Shown: positions 43,267-52,427 of the stretch, piece by piece | How positions within the stretch are numbered: the first letter of the stretch is position 1 | Layout of the letters: every line of letters starts with the position of its first letter | Origin: Bdellovibrionales bacterium | GTDB lineage: Bacteria > Bdellovibrionota > Bacteriovoracia > Bacteriovoracales > Bacteriovoracaceae | Direction of reading: 5' to 3' | DNA: 64,000 nt | NCBI GenBank assembly: GCA_018646675.1 | Contig: JABGUH010000010.1 | Span: 1-64,000, forward strand | Translations under genes and position numbers: made by a program | Notes under the pieces: model-generated | Database searches by the model: none | Seen by the model: only the letters and a program-made list of their open reading frames with translations | Told to the model about the DNA's origin: nothing

Positions 43267-44517
43267 TTAGGTGGTAGATTTTGACCATCTTGTTTGAACT
43301 TGGCCAATCCCATACAGAAACATCACAACAAACATATTCTCACCATCGATAATAGTGCTTTGAAAGAGGCCGGAGAGGAAAAAACCGGCCACCGAGGTAG
43401 CAAGTAGTGGGCCCCAGATATCTTGACGGGCAAGAGACTCCATAAACCAGAAGATATGAAATAGGAGCAAAAACAGAAAGCCCAAAATGCCCGCTCCGGC
43501 CAGCAGCTCCAGTAGGTTATTGTGGGCGTGGCCACACCAGTCTTGGTGAGAGAGTTGGTGTTTTTTCTTGATTTTACAAGAGTGTTTTTCAAAGTTCCTA
43601 AATCCTACACCTGTTAGTGGATTTTCGATAAAAGCATGCCAAGCAGCAAGATACTGGGAGATACGAACAGTATTACTGGTCGAGTTTATTGGTTGGAATA
43701 GACGTGCGGTAGAGTTACTAGAATAATTCATGGTAGAAATAGTAATAAAAATTGAAACCAGAATAATAGTGACTATCCCCACTGCAATCCAAAATACTCT
43801 TTTTGAGTAGCGCCAAAGCAGTATGGGAGCTGATAGTAGATATGATAAAATAGCTCCTCTAGTAAGAGAGAGTACCATCCCAGCCAATGTTGATACCCAG
43901 GCAGCAACCAGTAGTTTGCCATTGATATACTCTTCAAACCGTTGATACCAAAGTAGAGCGCCAGAAAAGATAAGTGCTGGCAGCATCACTCCATTACCAT
44001 AAGTTATGGACATACCATACATTCCGGTGGCCCTAACATTTTCGCTAGCTGCTCTAAACCGCAGCGGATTATAACCGGTAAAAACTCCGATGATTCCGCT
44101 AATCGATGCCAAGGTGATTGTAACCGCAAATAGAGTAATTAGGAGGCGGCGCTGCTTAGTAGTTAGCTTAGGCAGTAGGGCCTGATAGGCAAAGATACTT
44201 AGAAAACCTAGTAGGAAGTATTTAAGCTTAGTGAGCTTATAAAGTGTGTCACTGATATCTGGTGCCAGGATAATTGAGAGTGATGATATAGCGATCAATC
44301 CTAGCAGTGCCAGCTGACTTTTAGATGGTTGCCAAACCCTCTCTTTTAGCTGGAGAAAAAAGTAGTAACAACCTGGAATAGCGATAAAAATGTGGGATAG
44401 GGCAGTGGCCGATGTTGAGGTGAATGAGAAGAGGGCCAAACTATAAAGAGAGTAAAGTGTTAACTTATCAATCCAGCTCATTTTAGTATTATTACACTGT
44501 TCAGTTATATCTGACAT
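43267..44517 (-). CDS. waaL: O-antigen ligase (WaaL family)
   Basis: This 416-residue inner-membrane protein has about twelve helices, a large periplasmic loop (about 280-340) and the GVGFRNFEKHSC plus HAHNNLLELLAGAG region that marks the Wzy_C/WaaL superfamily (conserved histidine after the big loop). It would transfer the finished polymer from undecaprenyl diphosphate to lipid A-core. It overlaps nothing and is followed 16 bases later by mtaD, so the two may be co-transcribed. Distinction from a polymerase is not absolute, but a separate Wzy candidate exists at 32753. Confidence 0.85.
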   Translation of the reverse strand: MSDITEQCNNTKMSWIDKLTLYSLYSLALFSFTSTSATALSHIFIAIPGCYYFFLQLKERVWQPSKSQLALLGLIAISSLSIILAPDISDTLYKLTKLKYFLLGFLSIFAYQALLPKLTTKQRRLLITLFAVTITLASISGIIGVFTGYNPLRFRAASENVRATGMYGMSITYGNGVMLPALIFSGALLWYQRFEEYINGKLLVAAWVSTLAGMVLSLTRGAILSYLLSAPILLWRYSKRVFWIAVGIVTIILVSIFITISTMNYSSNSTARLFQPINSTSNTVRISQYLAAWHAFIENPLTGVGFRNFEKHSCKIKKKHQLSHQDWCGHAHNNLLELLAGAGILGFLFLLLFHIFWFMESLARQDIWGPLLATSVAGFFLSGLFQSTIIDGENMFVVMFLYGIGQVQTRWSKSTT

Positions 44518-44687
44518 CTTTAACCATCGATTAGCCCATTTATGAGATCATACCTTATTTGTAGCATATTTTTAACGTAGTAAATTTTGTAATACTAGAT
44601 TTTTTTTAATTAGATATTGGGCCAGAGGCATAATTGAGCCTTTGACGAGTTGCCAGCCAATCTCTCCTTTGCTACCTTACTCCCTCC

Positions 44688-45371
44688 ATGACTTTCAATC
44701 GACAAAAAATTCATCAGCAGAACCAAACTCTCTCCATCCGTTGCGGCAGGCTCCATGATCGCAATATGCTGGCGGCTGGAGATGGAAATATTAGCCTCTA
44801 TCAACCCGATAAGCGGCAAGTGTTGATCTCCATTAGTGGAGGAACCTTGGTAGATCTCTCCCCTGAGCAGATGGTGCCCATCGATCTGGAGGGAAACTCC
44901 ATTAAGCGCTACACCATTAAGGCCACCCCTTCTAGTGAGAAGTGGATGCACCTGATGGTCTATCAGCAAGCGTCACAGGCTCGATGTGTGGTTCATGCCC
45001 ACCCTCCCCATGCCGTTGCCTTTAGCTTGGCCAATCCAGGATTAACAGAGCTGCCAATCACTGCTCTATCTGAGGCAATTCTCTCGGTAGGATCCATCCC
45101 GATCATCCCCTACGCGTTACCAGGCAGTCAGCAGTTGGCCGAACAGATTAAGAACTATCTGCCTGGCCATCGGGTGATGATTATGGCCCGTCATGGTGCC
45201 TTGGCCTGGGGAGAGACAGTGGAGGAGGCGTTTAATGGGATGGAGCGAATTGAGCATGTCGCCTACACTCTAAAATTGGCCCAAGACTTAGGAGGTGCAA
45301 CCTCTTTGGGACAAGATGAGTTAAGGGCACTTACAGCTCTGAGAAGTGAGCTGGGGGAGAGAACACGATGA
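44688..45371 (+). CDS. class II aldolase (MtnB / methylthioribulose-1-phosphate aldolase-like)
   Basis: This 227-residue metal-dependent enzyme has the class II aldolase/adducin fold: GDGNIS (31-36), SSE84 with the likely catalytic glutamate, zinc ligands H103 and H105 (VHAHPPH) and H169 (ARHGALAWG). It overlaps mtnA by four bases, so its substrate is probably methylthioribulose 1-phosphate or 5-deoxyribulose 1-phosphate. It could act as a dehydratase (MtnB, classic methionine salvage) or as an aldolase releasing dihydroxyacetone phosphate (oxygen-independent shunt). No mtnC, mtnD or mtnE is nearby, which favours the aldolase. The ATG has no clear ribosome-binding site. Confidence 0.82.
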   Translation: MTFNRQKIHQQNQTLSIRCGRLHDRNMLAAGDGNISLYQPDKRQVLISISGGTLVDLSPEQMVPIDLEGNSIKRYTIKATPSSEKWMHLMVYQQASQARCVVHAHPPHAVAFSLANPGLTELPITALSEAILSVGSIPIIPYALPGSQQLAEQIKNYLPGHRVMIMARHGALAWGETVEEAFNGMERIEHVAYTLKLAQDLGGATSLGQDELRALTALRSELGERTR

Positions 45372-46393
45372 AGGAGTTTACCTCTACTGGTCTAACGTAT
45401 AGTAATGGCAAACTCTTGGTGCTGGATCAACAACAACTACCTTGGTGTGAGGAGTGGATAGAGTGTTTGGACCCCTCCCACATGTGTGAGATCATTTTAC
45501 AGCTAAAAGTGCGAGGTGCGCCGCTAATTGGGGTGGCCGCTGCTATGGCGCTGGCCTGCTACGTGACCAATAATCCAACGCTAGACGCCGACCAGGTGTT
45601 GGCCCAGGCGACCAAGCTGCGTTCGGCCCGTCCCACCGCAGTCAATCTGGCGGCGGCAGTTGATCGGATGATGGCCGCCTATCAACAGAGTAATTTTGAT
45701 CATCAAGGGATTATCGACACTGCCTGGCAGATCTATCAAGAAGATGTTGAGCTTTGCCAGCAGATGGCAGCACATGGGGCCGAGCTGATTAGTGATGGGG
45801 AGAGCGTCTTGACTCACTGCAATGGTGGGGGGTTGGCCACCGCCGGGATTGGAACAGCGCTAGGAGTATTGATCTACGCTCACCAGCAGGGCAAAAAAAT
45901 TCATGTTTATGTGGATGAGACCAGACCTCTATTACAGGGGGGAAGGCTGACCACCTGGGAGCTTAATCGCTACCAAGTTCCTCACACCTTGATCTGTGAT
46001 AATATGGCCGCCTCATTAATGGCCCAAGGTAAGATCCATAAGGTGATGGTGGGTGCCGATCGGATCGCCGCCAATGGGGATTTTGCCAATAAGATTGGAA
46101 CCTATAGTGTGGCGGTCAATGCTGACTATCACCAAATTCCATTTTATACCGTGGCCCCTTACACTACAGTAGATTTAGATTGCCCTGGTGGTTCGCAGAT
46201 TCCAGTCGAGCAGCGTGGCAGTTTTGAAGTTAAAGGAGTTAAAACTCTTGAAAGTAATATCTGTTGGGCCCCCAAAGAGTCCGCCACTTATAATCCAGCG
46301 TTTGATGTTACTCCGGCCAAGTTAGTCACCGGCTGGGTATTGGAGAGTGGAGTTTGTACACCACCATTTTTAGGTCGCAAAGAGGGGCGATAG
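45368..46393 (+). CDS. mtnA: S-methyl-5-thioribose-1-phosphate isomerase
   Basis: This 341-residue isomerase is related to eIF2B and converts methylthioribose 1-phosphate to methylthioribulose 1-phosphate. LKVRGAPLIGVAAA, catalytic C151 (THCNGGGLAT), ETRPLLQG and catalytic D231 (GADRIAANGDFANKIGTY) are all present. It is coupled to the aldolase by ATGA and followed directly by the sugar transferase ATG. The region is GC-richer than the main polysaccharide cluster. Confidence 0.95.
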   Translation: MKEFTSTGLTYSNGKLLVLDQQQLPWCEEWIECLDPSHMCEIILQLKVRGAPLIGVAAAMALACYVTNNPTLDADQVLAQATKLRSARPTAVNLAAAVDRMMAAYQQSNFDHQGIIDTAWQIYQEDVELCQQMAAHGAELISDGESVLTHCNGGGLATAGIGTALGVLIYAHQQGKKIHVYVDETRPLLQGGRLTTWELNRYQVPHTLICDNMAASLMAQGKIHKVMVGADRIAANGDFANKIGTYSVAVNADYHQIPFYTVAPYTTVDLDCPGGSQIPVEQRGSFEVKGVKTLESNICWAPKESATYNPAFDVTPAKLVTGWVLESGVCTPPFLGRKEGR

Positions 46394-46960
46394 ATGAGTT
46401 TAAAGCGGCCATTTGATCTTCTGATTGCTCTTGCTATGTTAGTAATCTTGGCACTTCCAATGGCGATAATCGCTTTAGCAATTAAGTTAACATCTAAAGG
46501 GCCGATTCTACACTGGTCTCGGCGAGTAGGGCGCTATAATACTTTTTTTATGATGCCAAAGTTTCGCTCTATGGGGCCAGGGACACCAGATGTTGCAACA
46601 CATCTACTCTCTGATCCTCACCAACATTTAACCACAGTCGGTCGTCTGTTACGTTTAACTAGTATGGATGAGTTTCCCCAACTCTACTCAATTCTCAAAG
46701 GGGATATGAGCTTTGTTGGCCCCCGGCCGGCACTTTATAATCAGAGTGACCTTATTCAGATACGAACTGAAAAGGGGGTACATCGGTTGCAAGTGGGACT
46801 GACCGGTTGGGCCCAGATTAACGGACGCGACACTATTTCCATCGAGCGCAAGGTGGAGCTGGATGTGATCTACATGCAGAAGCGCAGTTTCCTTTTTGAT
46901 TTAGAAATTATTTGGGCCACTTTTTTAAAGGCTGCCAAAAAAACAGGTGTATCCCACTAA
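46394..46960 (+). CDS. initiating sugar-phosphate transferase (PglC/WbaP-type monotopic)
   Basis: This 188-residue polyprenyl-phosphate sugar-1-phosphate transferase has one N-terminal membrane-inserted helix (about 8-32), the KRPFD start, PKFRSM, the catalytic Asp92-Glu93 (SMDEFPQL), SFVGPRP and LTGWAQINGRD. It loads the first sugar phosphate on undecaprenyl phosphate to start each repeat unit. It is separated from the main cluster by 6 kb and lies directly after the mtnA stop codon (no intergenic base). No other initiating transferase was found in the window. Confidence 0.9.
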   Translation: MSLKRPFDLLIALAMLVILALPMAIIALAIKLTSKGPILHWSRRVGRYNTFFMMPKFRSMGPGTPDVATHLLSDPHQHLTTVGRLLRLTSMDEFPQLYSILKGDMSFVGPRPALYNQSDLIQIRTEKGVHRLQVGLTGWAQINGRDTISIERKVELDVIYMQKRSFLFDLEIIWATFLKAAKKTGVSH

Positions 46961-46967
46961 CTAACTC

Positions 46968-47879
46968 TTAGATTGTGTTCGATGGCCACTGGTCTAGCTG
47001 TTGTGGCGGAGTTTTACCTAAAACCTGCTTGACCCATGGCGTGATTGGTAGCGCATTTTTTGGCATGCCCGTAGTTAGATAGATATTTTTAAATCCAATT
47101 TTAGTTAGTTCTTCTGCGACCTGTCCACCGTTGATCTCATCACTCTTTAAGTTATAATCTAGGTAGATTGTAATTTTGGGGTCGAAGGCCACCAGAAGTT
47201 GTTTTAACTCCAGCCAATTTTTTGTGGCTAAAATCCTCTCCCCTCGCTTACTCGCGATCATCTTCCAACTAAGTCTAATCAACTCATCATCATCCAATAA
47301 TATTGCACTGTAATCGCAGGCCAAAAGAGGGAGCGAGATGGAGATAGTTGTTCCGTTGCTCGCCCCAGATTTAATTTTTAGCTCTCCTCCCATCTGCTGA
47401 GCAAAGCGTTTTGCCCCAAACAGTCCCAGACCAGACCCCGCTCTCTTACCAAATGTTGCACCTAGATTACCTAGTTGCGCCAGACGTTCTCGCCTGATCC
47501 CGGCCCCATTGTCATTGATCGAGATAGTAATCCTCTCTAACGCTTGATCTCTCAGCTGTTTTTTATAAGATAAGTTGATAGCTATTTTTTTTGCCTGAGA
47601 GTTTATCGATGGTGTTGCCTCGATTGCATTATCAAGCAGGTTAGAGAGAGTGCGCATAAATTGGCTCCGATTAATTACCACTCTTTGCTCGAGCTCCATA
47701 TTTAGCGGCACGATCAGTGTTATGATAGGTGATAAAGAGTACCCCGGGCGACGCATGATGATCTCTTTCTCGCGAATTATCTGCTCTATATCTGCTAAGA
47801 GTTCATTTAAATCGATCACCTCTTTTTGTACTGTTTCTTGTTGTAGATTCATCCCCTTGATTATCTTTATTGCGTGCAC
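46968..47879 (-). CDS. HATPase-receiver hybrid protein lacking a sensor domain
   Basis: This 303-residue protein has a histidine-kinase ATPase domain (about 60-190, N-box NLLDNAIEAT, G1 NDNGAGI, G2 GSGLGLFG) followed by a receiver-like domain (about 193-290, acidic DDD, phospho-acceptor Asp in YLDYNL, later Lys in WVKQVLG). No sensor, membrane segment or recognisable dimerisation helix with a phospho-accepting His is seen. It may work with a partner, or be a shortened hybrid kinase. The GTG start at 47879 has AGGAG six bases upstream, so the short form is a real start, not an open upstream frame. Confidence 0.78.
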   Translation of the reverse strand: MHAIKIIKGMNLQQETVQKEVIDLNELLADIEQIIREKEIIMRRPGYSLSPIITLIVPLNMELEQRVVINRSQFMRTLSNLLDNAIEATPSINSQAKKIAINLSYKKQLRDQALERITISINDNGAGIRRERLAQLGNLGATFGKRAGSGLGLFGAKRFAQQMGGELKIKSGASNGTTISISLPLLACDYSAILLDDDELIRLSWKMIASKRGERILATKNWLELKQLLVAFDPKITIYLDYNLKSDEINGGQVAEELTKIGFKNIYLTTGMPKNALPITPWVKQVLGKTPPQQLDQWPSNTI

Positions 47880-48046
47880 TATCTGCTCCTAGATAAAGGT
47901 TTTATTATTTCGAATGATTGGGACTATTGGATATTTTTTTAAAATGGACAATCTATTTGGGTGAGAGAGGCACTTTACTGCAGCATGGTGCATTTATCTT
48001 AAATGGCCTTGATCAGGGCACAATATGAATTTCTCTAGTTGGTAAA

Positions 48047-48814
48047 TTACCTGGTGCTATCTTTTTGCAACTCCAGCAACTTGGCATATTTTAAAAAAGC
48101 TGACAGCGCATTGATATAGCAGATGATAAAACCGCGCCGGCCATCGAGAAAACCTCTTTTGAGCAGATAGTCACGGATGAATTTGAGGCAGGGGCGGGTG
48201 ACCACTTTGAACATCGAACTCTCAACCCCTTTTTTATAGGCGCTGGCCGCGGCAATAGTGGTAAATTTATCAGTCTGGCCGATGTGGTCACTAATTGTAT
48301 AGTAACTATAGTGCAGTAGATCTCCAGCTAGGTGGCCACCAGAGAACTCATCATCCATCTTGACTAGATCATGAGGGTTGTCTCCCCCCCAGCGCCCTTT
48401 GCGGCGATCAAACAGTCGTAACTTCCTATCTGGATACCAGCCACAGTGGTTAACCCACTGGCCGCAATAGTTTGTGCGACGGTTAAAGTAGTGGCCATCA
48501 AGAGAGCTTGTCTGTTTAACTTTTAGAATCTCTTTTTGTAGTTGTTCGGAGAGTGCTTCATCTGCATCTAGCGAAAGGACATAATCATTAGTGGCTTGAT
48601 CTAAAGCAAAGTTCTTCTGTTCCACATGGCCCAAAAATGGCTGTTCGGTCACTCTAACGTTAGCAAAGCGTCTACAGATCTCTACTGTATCATCGGTAGA
48701 GCAGGAGTCCACCACCACAATCTCATCGGCGATAGATGCCAAAGAGGTCAAACAGCGGCCGATATTTCTCTCCTCGTTAAAAGTGATAATAACGGCAGAT
48801 AGTTTGATTGGCAT
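48047..48814 (-). CDS. family 2 glycosyltransferase, WaaE/KdtX-like
   Basis: This 255-residue GT-A transferase has LSAVIITFNEERNIGRCL, VVVDSCSTDDT and LSLDADEALS with the metal-binding DxD, then RRTNYCGQWVNHCGWYPDRKLRLF. The latter is typical of WaaE-type enzymes that add glucose or heptose-linked sugar to the LPS inner core. The start at 48814 (MPIKLSAV) fits the family; upstream in-frame ATG codons would add 22 atypical residues that reach into the next gene. It follows the secreted-protein gene by 19 bases. Confidence 0.85.
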   Translation of the reverse strand: MPIKLSAVIITFNEERNIGRCLTSLASIADEIVVVDSCSTDDTVEICRRFANVRVTEQPFLGHVEQKNFALDQATNDYVLSLDADEALSEQLQKEILKVKQTSSLDGHYFNRRTNYCGQWVNHCGWYPDRKLRLFDRRKGRWGGDNPHDLVKMDDEFSGGHLAGDLLHYSYYTISDHIGQTDKFTTIAAASAYKKGVESSMFKVVTRPCLKFIRDYLLKRGFLDGRRGFIICYINALSAFLKYAKLLELQKDSTR

Positions 48815-48833
48815 TGTCGATTTCTTCTGGTTA

Positions 48834-49619
48834 TTACAGGCCAGTAAGTTGGCCATCTCCACGGACATGGAAGGTAGCACTACTGGTGATATCTTTCATG
48901 ATGGTCTTAGTACGATAAGTCAGAGTCATCGTTGCTCCTGCAATGGGATCTTCGCTGCTGCCATGATTAGTGATGGAATCAAACTTACTCTCGGCAGTAA
49001 AATGGAAGCCCCAACTGACAGATAGTTGGTCAGGGACGACGTTAACTCCCGTTAGATAGCGGCCAACACCGTTATAGCGCCCACCTGCTTGATAGGTTAC
49101 AGAGAAGTTAAAACGAACGGCCTCTACTCCGAAACCATTTTTAAATACTACTTGGTAGCTGCGTTTTTCAGGATTACTCCAGTACTCCATCTGATGAAAG
49201 GTGTCTAACTGGTTCCCGAGCGCCTTGGGAAGAACGTGAATAGGGGTAAAGTTGGTTTGGATCACTGGTCTTCCAGACTCAGCAACACTCCACAGCTTCT
49301 TGCCAATGGCAATTAGCTTATCCAAAGAGGTGAGGATCGCTCCTAAGCTGATCCCCTCTTTACTGCTGTCCTCACCATCAATTAAACTACAGTAGGGGCC
49401 GGTGGTTTCAGTCAACTCCACGCTAACGATTTCAAAATAGGCTTGATCTTTTTCAAACTGATCTTGCATCTCTGGAAAGTCTGAGAGTATCAGGGTAGGG
49501 GCCGATGAAGTAAAGGGGAGTAAACGGCCACTAACTGCTCGATTCTCTTCTGCATGCAGAGTAAAAGAGAGAGTTATCAGAATCAAAATGGAAGTGATGG
49601 TCATGTACTGTTTAATCAT
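48834..49619 (-). CDS. secreted protein of unknown function
   Basis: This 261-residue protein has a clear signal peptide (about 1-23, hydrophobic SILILITLSFTL then HAEE cleavage region). The mature part is rich in beta-strand-like alternation, has a single cysteine (PYCSL), and contains no motif I recognise. AAGGAG eight bases before the ATG supports the start. It probably acts in the periplasm or outer membrane. Operon pairing with a WaaE-like glycosyltransferase is suggestive but does not prove a role in LPS. Confidence 0.8.
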   Translation of the reverse strand: MIKQYMTITSILILITLSFTLHAEENRAVSGRLLPFTSSAPTLILSDFPEMQDQFEKDQAYFEIVSVELTETTGPYCSLIDGEDSSKEGISLGAILTSLDKLIAIGKKLWSVAESGRPVIQTNFTPIHVLPKALGNQLDTFHQMEYWSNPEKRSYQVVFKNGFGVEAVRFNFSVTYQAGGRYNGVGRYLTGVNVVPDQLSVSWGFHFTAESKFDSITNHGSSEDPIAGATMTLTYRTKTIMKDITSSATFHVRGDGQLTGL

Positions 49620-49772
49620 TCTAGCTACTCCTTGTGGTGGTAAGCAGTTTGTTACCTAATGATTGAACACTTTTAATCATGTCCGATCTATCTTTGTAAA
49701 GGATAAATGGGAGTGAAGGCAAAAATTATGCGCAGCGCAGATCGAGTTAACAGGTTAATATTATAGGTATTA

Positions 49773-50753
49773 TTAGAGAGAGGTAGGGTTAACTCCTGGC
49801 CCGGGAACAAACTTAAGATCCCTGATCGCCGCCTGATGGTCAAAGTAGTGAGAGTGGGCAAACTGCTGGGCAACAAAGCGGGTCATTGGTAGATCCTTTT
49901 GGTAACTACCAGTGATTGTGGCAATAAATTCAAATATGGCACCTGCCAAGTAGGCAATCCTAAATGGGATTTTTTTGCTGACTGCAGGGAGCTGATGAGA
50001 GATCAGAATCTGGTTGATAAACTCCCATAACCGAACTGGCCGCTTCTCTGCTAAAAAGTAAGCCTTCCCACAAATTGGGGAGTCGTTGGTCAGTAAATTT
50101 AGGGCACTCAGATGGGCCGCGACCGCTCGATCAATATGGATAATATCCACTAAATTTTCTCCATCACCGATAATCTTAAGCTTTCCATTTTTCGCTTTTT
50201 CTAATAACCGAGGGACTAAGTTGGGGTCACCTGGTCCCAATATTAGATGTGGGCGTAAGGCCACTGTCGCCAATCCGTTTGGAGCGGTGGCCGCTAAGAC
50301 GAGCTTTTCAGCAATTGCTTTGCTGTGAGCATATCGACTAACAAACTTTTTAGGGTAGGGAGTGGACTCATTGACCCCCAGTAAATCCTCTCCCCCGAAA
50401 ACCACACTGGGAGTACTGGTATAGACCAGACGTTTGATCCCTAGCTGCTGGCAGGCAGAGATAACATTTTTGGTTCCCACCACATTGGTTTGATAGAACT
50501 CCTCCCAACTGCCCCACATCGCGACTTTCGCCGCCAGATGGAAGATGGCATCCACCCCTTGAGCAGCGGCCAGAACAGTTTCGAGATCAGTCAAGTCACC
50601 ACAAATGGTGGTAACCCCCATCGCTGTTAGTTGAGGGTACGTTCCACGGGAGAGAGAGCAAACCTTGATATTCTCGCCCAGTAGGGCCTGGGCCAACTTC
50701 TGTCCCAGAAAGCCCCCACCTCCAGTAATCAACACACGCTTTATCTCACTCAA
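49773..50753 (-). CDS. oleD: 2-alkyl-3-oxoalkanoate reductase
   Basis: This 326-residue SDR enzyme reduces the beta-keto acid made by OleA to a beta-hydroxy acid with NADPH. GGGGFLGQ, FHLAAKVAMWG, the YAHSK catalytic pair and LRPHLILGPGD match OleD. It starts with TTG 50753 inside the end of oleC (8-base overlap), with GGGGGAGG about nine bases upstream. It is the last gene of the ole operon; the 153 bases after it show no clear terminator. Confidence 0.9.
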   Translation of the reverse strand: MSEIKRVLITGGGGFLGQKLAQALLGENIKVCSLSRGTYPQLTAMGVTTICGDLTDLETVLAAAQGVDAIFHLAAKVAMWGSWEEFYQTNVVGTKNVISACQQLGIKRLVYTSTPSVVFGGEDLLGVNESTPYPKKFVSRYAHSKAIAEKLVLAATAPNGLATVALRPHLILGPGDPNLVPRLLEKAKNGKLKIIGDGENLVDIIHIDRAVAAHLSALNLLTNDSPICGKAYFLAEKRPVRLWEFINQILISHQLPAVSKKIPFRIAYLAGAIFEFIATITGSYQKDLPMTRFVAQQFAHSHYFDHQAAIRDLKFVPGPGVNPTSL

Positions 50754-52413
50754 TTTGAATTGCCTCCCCCTGAGATACTAGGTATGCCAGCTTAATCCGA
50801 TCAATCTTAATGTTGTGGCGTACATCCACTGGAAAGCGAGGATAGAGATAGAGCAGGCGAATCGACTTAGTAACTGGTGAACTATCTCTTAAAGCTTTCA
50901 GCTCAGCAATAAACTGGCGATTCATCTTGATACCACTACTTTCAATCACCAGCCCCGGTACTCTTTGTCCCTGATCCATTACCCCGACTAAAGCGGAACG
51001 ATTGATTTGAGGATGTTGGTTGATGATTGACTCACAGGAGATGGGATAGAAGATATCATTCTCACTACTAATTACTCGATGGACTTTACGGCCATAAAAC
51101 CAGAGTCGATTACGACTATCCATCCGGCCCAGATCACCCATCCGATGCCAGATTTCAGCACCGCTAGCACTTGGCGCGCTAATTTTGGATAGTCGGTCCG
51201 CCGCCGGGTTATCTAGATACCCTTGGGTTACGTTAGCGCCACAGACAATTATCTCTCCGATCTCTCCCACCGCTAGCTCAGTAGCATCCTCTAAGTTAGA
51301 GATCTGCTCTTCACTAAGTGCGATAATCTTGGCCTTAACTCCCAAGGTGACTTCTCCAACGCATACTCCCTCTCCCTGCACAGTTTGGGCGGCGGTCTCA
51401 CTTAAGATAGTCTCTCCAGAGATCGTGGCGATCGGCAGTGCTTCAGTTGCCCCATAGGGGGTATAGGTAGTTCCACCAGTTAGAATTGGTGCAAACATTT
51501 GATGTAGCTTAATCGGAACAGGGGCCCCGAACATCACTAGATATTTCAGAGAAGGAAGAGTGATCTTTTTGCGTAGACAGTAGGCGGCAACTCCCTGCCA
51601 GATGGCGGGTGAGCCCGCAGCAAAGGTAACTTTTTGGTCGATAATCGCTTGCACCAATTTTTTAGGGTTGGCCTTCGCCGGTTTAGAGGGATCCATTCTG
51701 GGAACTACACTTCTCATCCCCATGGTAATGGTAAAGAGGGAGAAGAGGGGGAAGCCGGGAAGGTCCACATCCTCCGGTCCCAAACAGAAAATCTGTTGTA
51801 ACATTTGAGTCTGCGTAGTGAAAATTTGATGGGTATAGAGCACCCCTTTGGGAGCTCCAGTTCCACCCGATGTATACAAGATGGCCGCACTCTGTTGGTG
51901 ATCACAGTCGTAAGGAGTAAAGGAGCTACTGTCCTGGCCAGCAATAGGGCGGGACCAATTTTTAGTTGTAATGGTGCCAGGAAGCTTGATCACCGAGGTG
52001 GCCAACTTTATTTTTAGTTTTCCAAATGGTTTTGGGAAAAGCATTCTTAAGAGATGGGCTTTAAAGTTACCGATCATTATCGATGGTTTCGCCTGATTAA
52101 TCACTCTTAGTAGCTGCATAGGCCCCATGCCGGGGTCGATCATTACGGGGACCACTCCCAGTTTGAACAGCGCGAAAGTGAGAATGGGAAACTCGATAGA
52201 GGGAGGGACAAAGAGAAGCGCCCGATCTCCCGCTTTGGCACCACTATCTCTTAACTGCATGGCGTAGAGAGTGGAGTACTCCTCTAGTTGGCCGAAATTG
52301 AGATGAACATAGTGTGGTTTACTCCAGGGCAACCAATTACTGATGGGAGCGGAGACCGCAACTCGATCTGGCCACCTAGCTGCACTTTGGGCCATAAGTT
52401 GGGCAATATTCAT
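50746..52413 (-). CDS. oleC: beta-lactone synthetase / AMP-dependent ligase
   Basis: This 555-residue ANL-superfamily enzyme adenylates the beta-hydroxy acid and closes it to a beta-lactone. It has the P-loop YTSGGTGAPKG, the YTPYGATEALP motif and a DLGRMDSRNRLWFYGRK segment. In place of the usual GDxG motif the sequence reads MGDLG. ATG 52413 has AGAGGA seven bases upstream; a TTG at 52416 would add one residue. Membership in an oleABCD series makes the assignment secure, while fatty acyl-CoA ligase is the general alternative. Confidence 0.9.
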   Translation of the reverse strand: MNIAQLMAQSAARWPDRVAVSAPISNWLPWSKPHYVHLNFGQLEEYSTLYAMQLRDSGAKAGDRALLFVPPSIEFPILTFALFKLGVVPVMIDPGMGPMQLLRVINQAKPSIMIGNFKAHLLRMLFPKPFGKLKIKLATSVIKLPGTITTKNWSRPIAGQDSSSFTPYDCDHQQSAAILYTSGGTGAPKGVLYTHQIFTTQTQMLQQIFCLGPEDVDLPGFPLFSLFTITMGMRSVVPRMDPSKPAKANPKKLVQAIIDQKVTFAAGSPAIWQGVAAYCLRKKITLPSLKYLVMFGAPVPIKLHQMFAPILTGGTTYTPYGATEALPIATISGETILSETAAQTVQGEGVCVGEVTLGVKAKIIALSEEQISNLEDATELAVGEIGEIIVCGANVTQGYLDNPAADRLSKISAPSASGAEIWHRMGDLGRMDSRNRLWFYGRKVHRVISSENDIFYPISCESIINQHPQINRSALVGVMDQGQRVPGLVIESSGIKMNRQFIAELKALRDSSPVTKSIRLLYLYPRFPVDVRHNIKIDRIKLAYLVSQGEAIQIE

Positions 52414-52427
52414 CAACAGATCCTCTT

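Noticed and set aside
49721-49740. GCGC-rich short palindrome after oleD as a terminator
   Set aside because: The arms would need a one-base loop to pair and no stable longer stem is available.
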